The notes beneath the pieces were generated by a model that saw only the letters and a program-made list of their open reading frames with translations, made no database searches and was not told where the DNA came from. From NCBI GenBank assembly GCA_030150425.1, contig JASLFY010000075.1, positions 1 to 10,128 of the forward strand: a stretch of DNA of 10,128 nt. The letters are read 5' to 3'. The stretch is from Yimella sp. (lineage in GTDB: Bacteria > Actinomycetota > Actinomycetes > Actinomycetales > Dermatophilaceae). Numbering within the stretch: the first letter of the stretch is position 1; the number at the start of each line of letters is the position of its first letter. Shown piece after piece: positions 7,149 through 10,128 of the stretch. The translations under genes were made by a program, and so were the position numbers.

Positions 7149-7193
7149 TTGTCCGTCATCTCTGTCGCGTGTCCGTACGCAAATGGCGGACAA
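7149..7193. repeat. 45-bp intergenic repeat, copy 2, with inverted ends
   Basis: This is in the same orientation as copy 1, begins 64 bp downstream of it and is separated from it by 19 bp. The left arm TTGTCCGTCA (7149-7158) and right arm TGGCGGACAA (7184-7193) are identical to those of copy 1. It ends five bases from the stop codon of the phosphotransferase gene. No target-site duplication is visible at either copy. Confidence 0.85.
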
Positions 7194-7198
7194 TCTCC

Positions 7199-8041
7199 TC
7201 ATGCGAACAAGCGGGCGAGCAACTCGTGGCCGAAGCGTTCGAATTCCCTGTCCCCGACTCCGTACGCCCAGACGGCCGTGCCGACGGCCTCGCCGACCAA
7301 CGCTCGACGCCACTCCCCCGGCTCCCGCGGATCGGACCCGTAGCCGGCCAGGAAAGCAGCTTCCAGCCGCGGATCACTCGCGAAGTCCTGGCGAGCGAGT
7401 CGTACGAAGTCCTCGCTGCGCGGGCGCAGGTCGGCGCGTCCGAGGTCGATGACGCGTATCGCACCATCGTCGGTGAGCCAATTGCGTGGCTGCCAGTCGC
7501 CGTGGGTCGGGACCACCTCCGCACCGCCGGTCGGCCACGCCTCGATCTCGGCACGCACCCGATGCTCGATCGTGGGGTCGATGCGGTGCTCCATGTCCAG
7601 GAAGCGCGCGATTCGTGCTCGGAACTTGTCGTTCCACTCGGCGTCGAAGTCACTCGACTGTCCGTGGAGAACAGCGAGGAGGGCTCCTGCGTGGTGGAAG
7701 CTCGCCGGATCGGTCTGCGCTGGTGTGCCCTCGACCAGCACCCCGCGCAGGAAGCGTGTGACCAGAATCTTCGCGCCGAAGTCCGCATGAATCAGCTCAG
7801 GAACGCTGCCGGTCGCCAGCCAGGGTGCCGTCCAGGTGCGATGGGCGTGGATCTCCCGCGCGATGTGACGGTCCTGCTCGCCACCTGCCTTGACGATGAA
7901 TCGCTCACCGTCACAAGCGAACTCGAGCACAGCCGTGTCGACCAGCCCCCAGCTGTGATCCTTGCGCAGCGTGGCCCGCGGCAGCCATCGGGCAAGAAGC
8001 TCACGCTGCAGGGAACTCAGTTTCGGCGCCAGGTCATCCAT
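7199..8041 (-). CDS. Phosphotransferase of the aminoglycoside/choline kinase (APH) fold
   Basis: This 280-residue protein-kinase-like small-molecule kinase has a catalytic loop THGDWQPRNWL (179-189), giving the Brenner motif with H180, D182 and N187. The metal-binding DFG counterpart is IDLG (198-201, D199). An early lysine in RFIVKAGG is a candidate for the ATP-contacting residue. The substrate cannot be told from sequence: the fold covers antibiotic, choline, homoserine, thioribose and sugar kinases. I start at the ATG of 8041; the frame stays open upstream through the antisense of the neighbouring hydrolase, with no sign of real coding. No good Shine-Dalgarno is seen, and a -10-like TAGGTT ends seven bases before the ATG, so leaderless translation is plausible. 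Codon choice (AAA, AGT, CTT, TGT, ATT, CAT) is looser than in neighbouring genes, hinting at later acquisition. Confidence 0.85.
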   Translation of the reverse strand: MDDLAPKLSSLQRELLARWLPRATLRKDHSWGLVDTAVLEFACDGERFIVKAGGEQDRHIAREIHAHRTWTAPWLATGSVPELIHADFGAKILVTRFLRGVLVEGTPAQTDPASFHHAGALLAVLHGQSSDFDAEWNDKFRARIARFLDMEHRIDPTIEHRVRAEIEAWPTGGAEVVPTHGDWQPRNWLTDDGAIRVIDLGRADLRPRSEDFVRLARQDFASDPRLEAAFLAGYGSDPREPGEWRRALVGEAVGTAVWAYGVGDREFERFGHELLARLFA

Positions 8042-8119
8042 CCAGCCGAACCTACTCGAGCGGCTAGGCTGTCCTCGGCCCCACCGGGGCCACCACTTCA
8101 GGGGAATCGGGGGACATCG
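8042..8119. promoter_or_regulatory. Divergent promoter region of phosphotransferase and serine hydrolase genes
   Basis: This 78-bp spacer lies between two divergent starts. A minus-strand TAGGTT (8049-8054) lies seven bases before the phosphotransferase ATG. A plus-strand TAGGCT (8065-8070) would start transcription near 8077. Both fit the TANNNT -10 pattern; neither has a recognisable -35. A perfect GC hairpin (8077-8091) and the hydrolase ribosome binding site GGGGGA (8109-8114) complete the region. Confidence 0.4.
8077..8091 (+). other. Perfect 6-bp GC hairpin in the hydrolase leader
   Basis: GGCCCC, loop ACC, GGGGCC: a six-pair all-GC stem with a three-base loop. It begins where the predicted plus-strand transcript would start and has no T-run after it, so it resembles a 5'-end structure more than a terminator. 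Confidence 0.6.
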
Positions 8120-9124
8120 ATGACCATCAGCCGCCGTGCTCTCGCCGGGGCCGCGCTCGGCGCCGGACTCGCCACACTGCCGACCGACCCGGCGCGTGCG
8201 GCGGTGACGTCGTGGACCGCGTTCGACGCCGAACAACGCGCCATCTCCGCGCGCTGCAGCAGTTTCGTGGCGCGGGTGGGCAGCACGGGTCAGTTCCGTG
8301 TCATCCACCAGACGAACCCGGAAGTGCTGATGCCGTTGGCCTCCAGCGCCAAGCTGTTCGTGATGCTCGCGGTCGTCCAGGCCGTCCGGTCCCGTCGCTG
8401 GTCGTGGTCGACCATCCTGCGGTTGGCGGCCGTCGACAAGGCGGCCGGGAGCGGCTCGCTGGCACCCCGACCGGTGGGCACCCCCTTCACCCTCCAGTCG
8501 GCCGCGACCCACATGATCCACGAGTCGGACAACACCGCCGCGAGCATGCTGATCCGTTACCTCGGCGCTCCCGCGTTGGCGGCCGCCGTCCGCGCCGCCG
8601 GCCACCCCGCTCCGACGAGGCTCGATCCCTTCAGCACGTTCCGTCAGGACATGTGGCTGAACTGGTCCCGGGACACCGCAGCTGCCACCGCCCGATGGCA
8701 GTGGGCATCCGCGAGCGCGGCGCGCAAGGTCCAGCTCGTCGCCCCGGCGAACCTCACCAGCGCCCACCAACCCGACATGGTCGGTGCCGTCCCCGGCTGG
8801 CCGCGCGGCCTGGGCTACTTCGCGACCGCGGGCACCCTTGCCCGGCTCCACCTGCTGCTGCACCACGCCGGCCTCGAGGCGGGCCTGTCGCCGGTGCGGG
8901 CGATCATGGCGAATCCCGACTACCTGATCACCAAACCGTCCACCTGGCACTACCAACAGTTCAAGGGTGGCACCGCCCCCGGCATCAAGGTCGGCAGCTG
9001 GTTCGCCGAGGGGACCCGCGGAACCGACGTCCTGGTGATGATGCAGGCGTCGACCGGCTCGGTGAACCTGACGCGGTTCAACGCACTCGCCACCTCCGCC
9101 GCAGGACTGCTCAGCCGGACCTGA
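8120..9124 (+). CDS. Exported serine hydrolase, class A beta-lactamase/PBP-like fold
   Basis: This 334-residue protein begins with a signal peptide whose SRRALAG (4-10) resembles a twin-arginine motif, followed by an Ala/Gly/Leu core and a probable cleavage after ARA (25-27). The acyl-enzyme motif is S75-S-A-K78 (SxxK), then SDN at 136-138, and K290-V-G as the KTG-type triad. The region after SDN contains TRLDP (166-170), recalling the class A omega loop, but serine (S172) stands where alignment would place the deacylating Glu166. That argues against an efficient beta-lactamase and for a peptidoglycan-related or unknown serine hydrolase. The start at ATG 8120 is supported by GGGGGA five bases upstream and the signal peptide. 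Its stop is one base from the convergent xerD stop. Confidence 0.85.
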   Translation: MTISRRALAGAALGAGLATLPTDPARAAVTSWTAFDAEQRAISARCSSFVARVGSTGQFRVIHQTNPEVLMPLASSAKLFVMLAVVQAVRSRRWSWSTILRLAAVDKAAGSGSLAPRPVGTPFTLQSAATHMIHESDNTAASMLIRYLGAPALAAAVRAAGHPAPTRLDPFSTFRQDMWLNWSRDTAAATARWQWASASAARKVQLVAPANLTSAHQPDMVGAVPGWPRGLGYFATAGTLARLHLLLHHAGLEAGLSPVRAIMANPDYLITKPSTWHYQQFKGGTAPGIKVGSWFAEGTRGTDVLVMMQASTGSVNLTRFNALATSAAGLLSRT

Positions 9125-9125
9125 G

Positions 9126-10052
9126 TCAGGTTGCGCGCGGGTGTGAGGTCACGAACACCTCGCGCAACTGCTGGACGGTCACCAGCGTGTAGATCTGCGT
9201 CGTGGTCACCGAGGCGTGGCCGAGCAGTTCCTGCACCACGCGTACGTCGGCCCCGCCGTCCAGCAGGTGCGTGGCGAAGGAGTGCCGCAGGGTGTGCGGC
9301 GACAGGTGTCCGCTCAGCCCGGCCCGCTCGCCGCACGCCTGGATGATGTTCCAGACCGACTGGCGGGACAACCGACCGCCGCGGTTGTTCAGGAACAGCG
9401 CGGGGGTGCCCTTGCCCTGCTGGGCCAGCGCCGGCCGGGCCCGCACCAGGTAGTTCTGGACGGCCTCCTTCGCGTACGACCCGAGCGGCAGGATCCGCTC
9501 CTTGTCACCCTTGCCGACCACCCGTACGGCGTCGTCGGTCAGGTCGACGTCGTCGACGTCGAGGCCCGTTGCCTCACTGACGCGGGCGCCGATGCCGTAC
9601 ATCAATTCCAGGATCGCGCGGTCGCGCAGCGCGGCCGGGGTGTCCCCCACGCTCGCCGCGGACAACAGGCGCTCCATCTCCCCCTGGCTGATCGCCTTCG
9701 GCAGTCGGCGGCCGGCGCGCGGCGGGGTAACGCCGGCCGCCGCGTCGGTGCTGGTGTCGCCCTCCAGGGCGAGGAACTTGTGGAAGCCGCGTACGGCGGC
9801 CAGGCTCCGCGCGGTCGACGAGGCGGCCAGCGGCCGGTGGTCCTCGTCACCGGTGCGCAGATGCGCCACGAAATCGGCGACCTGCGGCTCCCCCACCTTC
9901 TCCGGTGTGGAGATCCCTTGTCCGGCAAGGAATTCGGTGTAGCGCCCCAGGTCGCGGCGATAGGCGGCGAGGGTGTGGTCGGACACGCCGCGCTCGACCC
10001 GGAGGTGGTCCAACCAACCCCGCACACTGCGTTCGAGGGGCGTGGTCGGCAT
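9126..10052 (-). CDS. xerD: Tyrosine recombinase XerD
   Basis: XerD acts with XerC at dif to resolve chromosome dimers, cleaving DNA through a tyrosine. The 308 residues hold an N-terminal SAM-like core-binding domain (about 5-100) and a catalytic domain. The catalytic set is complete: R157 (GARVSE), K181 (GKGDKER), H253 and R256 (HTLRH), H279 (LGHAS), Y288 (IYT). Spacings (R157-K181 24, R157-R256 99, R256-H279 23, H279-Y288 9) equal those I recall for E. coli XerD. In actinobacteria xerD lies upstream of the parA-scpAB cluster, so this is the housekeeping enzyme, not a phage integrase. The ATG at 10052 lacks a clear Shine-Dalgarno but has GACAAT six bases upstream, compatible with a leaderless transcript. 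XerC cannot be fully excluded by sequence alone. Confidence 0.94.
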   Translation of the reverse strand: MPTTPLERSVRGWLDHLRVERGVSDHTLAAYRRDLGRYTEFLAGQGISTPEKVGEPQVADFVAHLRTGDEDHRPLAASSTARSLAAVRGFHKFLALEGDTSTDAAAGVTPPRAGRRLPKAISQGEMERLLSAASVGDTPAALRDRAILELMYGIGARVSEATGLDVDDVDLTDDAVRVVGKGDKERILPLGSYAKEAVQNYLVRARPALAQQGKGTPALFLNNRGGRLSRQSVWNIIQACGERAGLSGHLSPHTLRHSFATHLLDGGADVRVVQELLGHASVTTTQIYTLVTVQQLREVFVTSHPRAT

Positions 10053-10106
10053 GCGCCGATTGTCCCAGTCCGGACGGATAGATTGCTCGCGAGGGAGGGA
10101 TGTCCG
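10053..10106. promoter_or_regulatory. Divergent promoter region of xerD and the right-edge gene
   Basis: Minus-strand GACAAT (10059-10064) is a possible -10 for xerD. Plus-strand TAGATT (10079-10084) is a possible -10 for the right-edge gene. The palindrome GTCCGGAC (10069-10076) lies between them. No -35 hexamers are convincing. GAGGGAGGG (10091-10099) is the ribosome binding site of the rightward gene. Confidence 0.35.
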
Positions 10107-10128
10107 ATGAAGCTGTACGCCGAACTGC
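10107..10128 (+). CDS. Start of an unidentified gene, cut by the right edge
   Basis: Only seven codons (MKLYAEL) are visible, too few to identify the product. The start at 10107 is chosen because the strong ribosome binding site GAGGGAGGG ends seven bases upstream. Another ATG at 10100, in a different frame, touches that site and is therefore unlikely. The gene diverges from xerD and probably shares its promoter region. Confidence 0.6.

Larger units (their letters stand above)
6985..7198. other. Intergenic region between the phosphotransferase gene and parA
   Basis: This 214-bp gap is upstream of parA and immediately downstream of the phosphotransferase stop. It holds the parA ribosome binding site, a cluster of overlapping palindromes (CCCGGG 6991-6996, GTCTAGAC 6996-7003, GACGTC 7001-7006), a possible minus-strand -10 element, and two 45-bp direct repeats at 7085-7129 and 7149-7193. 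I see no run of T or A after a stable hairpin, so no intrinsic terminator is evident. A 53-codon minus-strand ORF (6998-7159) crosses the region but is not convincingly a gene. Confidence 0.8.

Noticed and set aside
7085..7193. CRISPR array
   Set aside because: There are only two units of 45 bp with a 19-bp gap, repeats that differ at six positions, and no cas genes nearby.
7085..7193. Intrinsic terminator of the phosphotransferase gene
   Set aside because: The stems have 25-base loops, a mismatch on the relevant strand and no following U-run.
6985..7198. parS or dif site near parA/xerD
   Set aside because: I found no TGTTTCACGTGAAACA-like palindrome and nothing resembling a dif core in the gaps.
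4510..7452. A 980-codon open frame on the plus strand
   Set aside because: It lies antisense to scpB, scpA and parA, whose products are clearly recognised. Long antisense frames are a by-product of GC-rich third positions, and the translation is low-complexity without domains.
7199..8041. Aminoglycoside resistance gene
   Set aside because: The fold is right, but the family has many other substrates and nothing in the sequence points to antibiotics.
7169..8119. Upstream extension of the serine hydrolase frame to 7169
   Set aside because: The extension is antisense to the phosphotransferase and would bury the signal peptide. The ATG at 8120 has its own ribosome binding site.
8042..8956. Upstream extension of the phosphotransferase frame to 8956
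   Set aside because: It is antisense to the serine hydrolase and has no family resemblance. The kinase N-terminus begins naturally at 8041.
9915..9929. CCTTG/CAAGG inverted repeat
   Set aside because: A 5-bp stem inside the xerD coding sequence, explained by codons and not conserved in any way I can see.
9126..10052. Integrase marking a mobile element or phage
   Set aside because: The sequence, catalytic spacing and neighbourhood match housekeeping XerD. No attachment sites or phage genes are seen.

Overview
The window is GC-rich, densely coded chromosomal DNA of actinobacterial type. GTG starts, twin-arginine-type export, C/G-ending codons and above all the gene order (xerD, then parA-scpA-scpB-rluB-cmk-der) point to Actinomycetota. 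The presence of tyrA and plsC inside that run suggests the order Propionibacteriales (Nocardioides-like); this placement is inference from gene order, not a database match.

Layout. Positions 1-6984 are one leftward (minus-strand) run of eight genes read in the order parA, scpA, scpB, rluB, tyrA, cmk, plsC, der, with der cut by the left edge. Most junctions overlap by 4-32 bp, so this is very probably one translationally coupled operon. It joins chromosome partition and condensation (ParA, ScpA, ScpB), ribosome maturation (RluB, Der), tyrosine synthesis (TyrA), CMP/dCMP phosphorylation (Cmk) and phospholipid acylation (PlsC).

Positions 6985-7198 are the one sizeable gap. It holds the parA leader and two 45-bp direct copies of a small element with inverted ends (TTGTCCGTCA / TGGCGGACAA), the most unusual structure in the window. 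Positions 7199-8041 encode a phosphotransferase of the aminoglycoside/choline kinase fold on the minus strand, with visibly looser codon choice than its neighbours. A 78-bp divergent promoter region follows, then a plus-strand exported serine hydrolase of the class A beta-lactamase/PBP-like fold (8120-9124). Its stop is one base from the stop of convergent xerD (9126-10052, minus). A plus-strand gene begins at 10107 and is cut after seven codons.

The core operon is housekeeping. The parts that look accessory or unusual are the phosphotransferase, the paired 45-bp repeats beside it, the serine hydrolase lacking the usual deacylation glutamate, and a marked excess of the palindrome CGTACG across the window. 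I see no phage genes, transposase, CRISPR array, rRNA or tRNA, and no clearly new multi-gene system.
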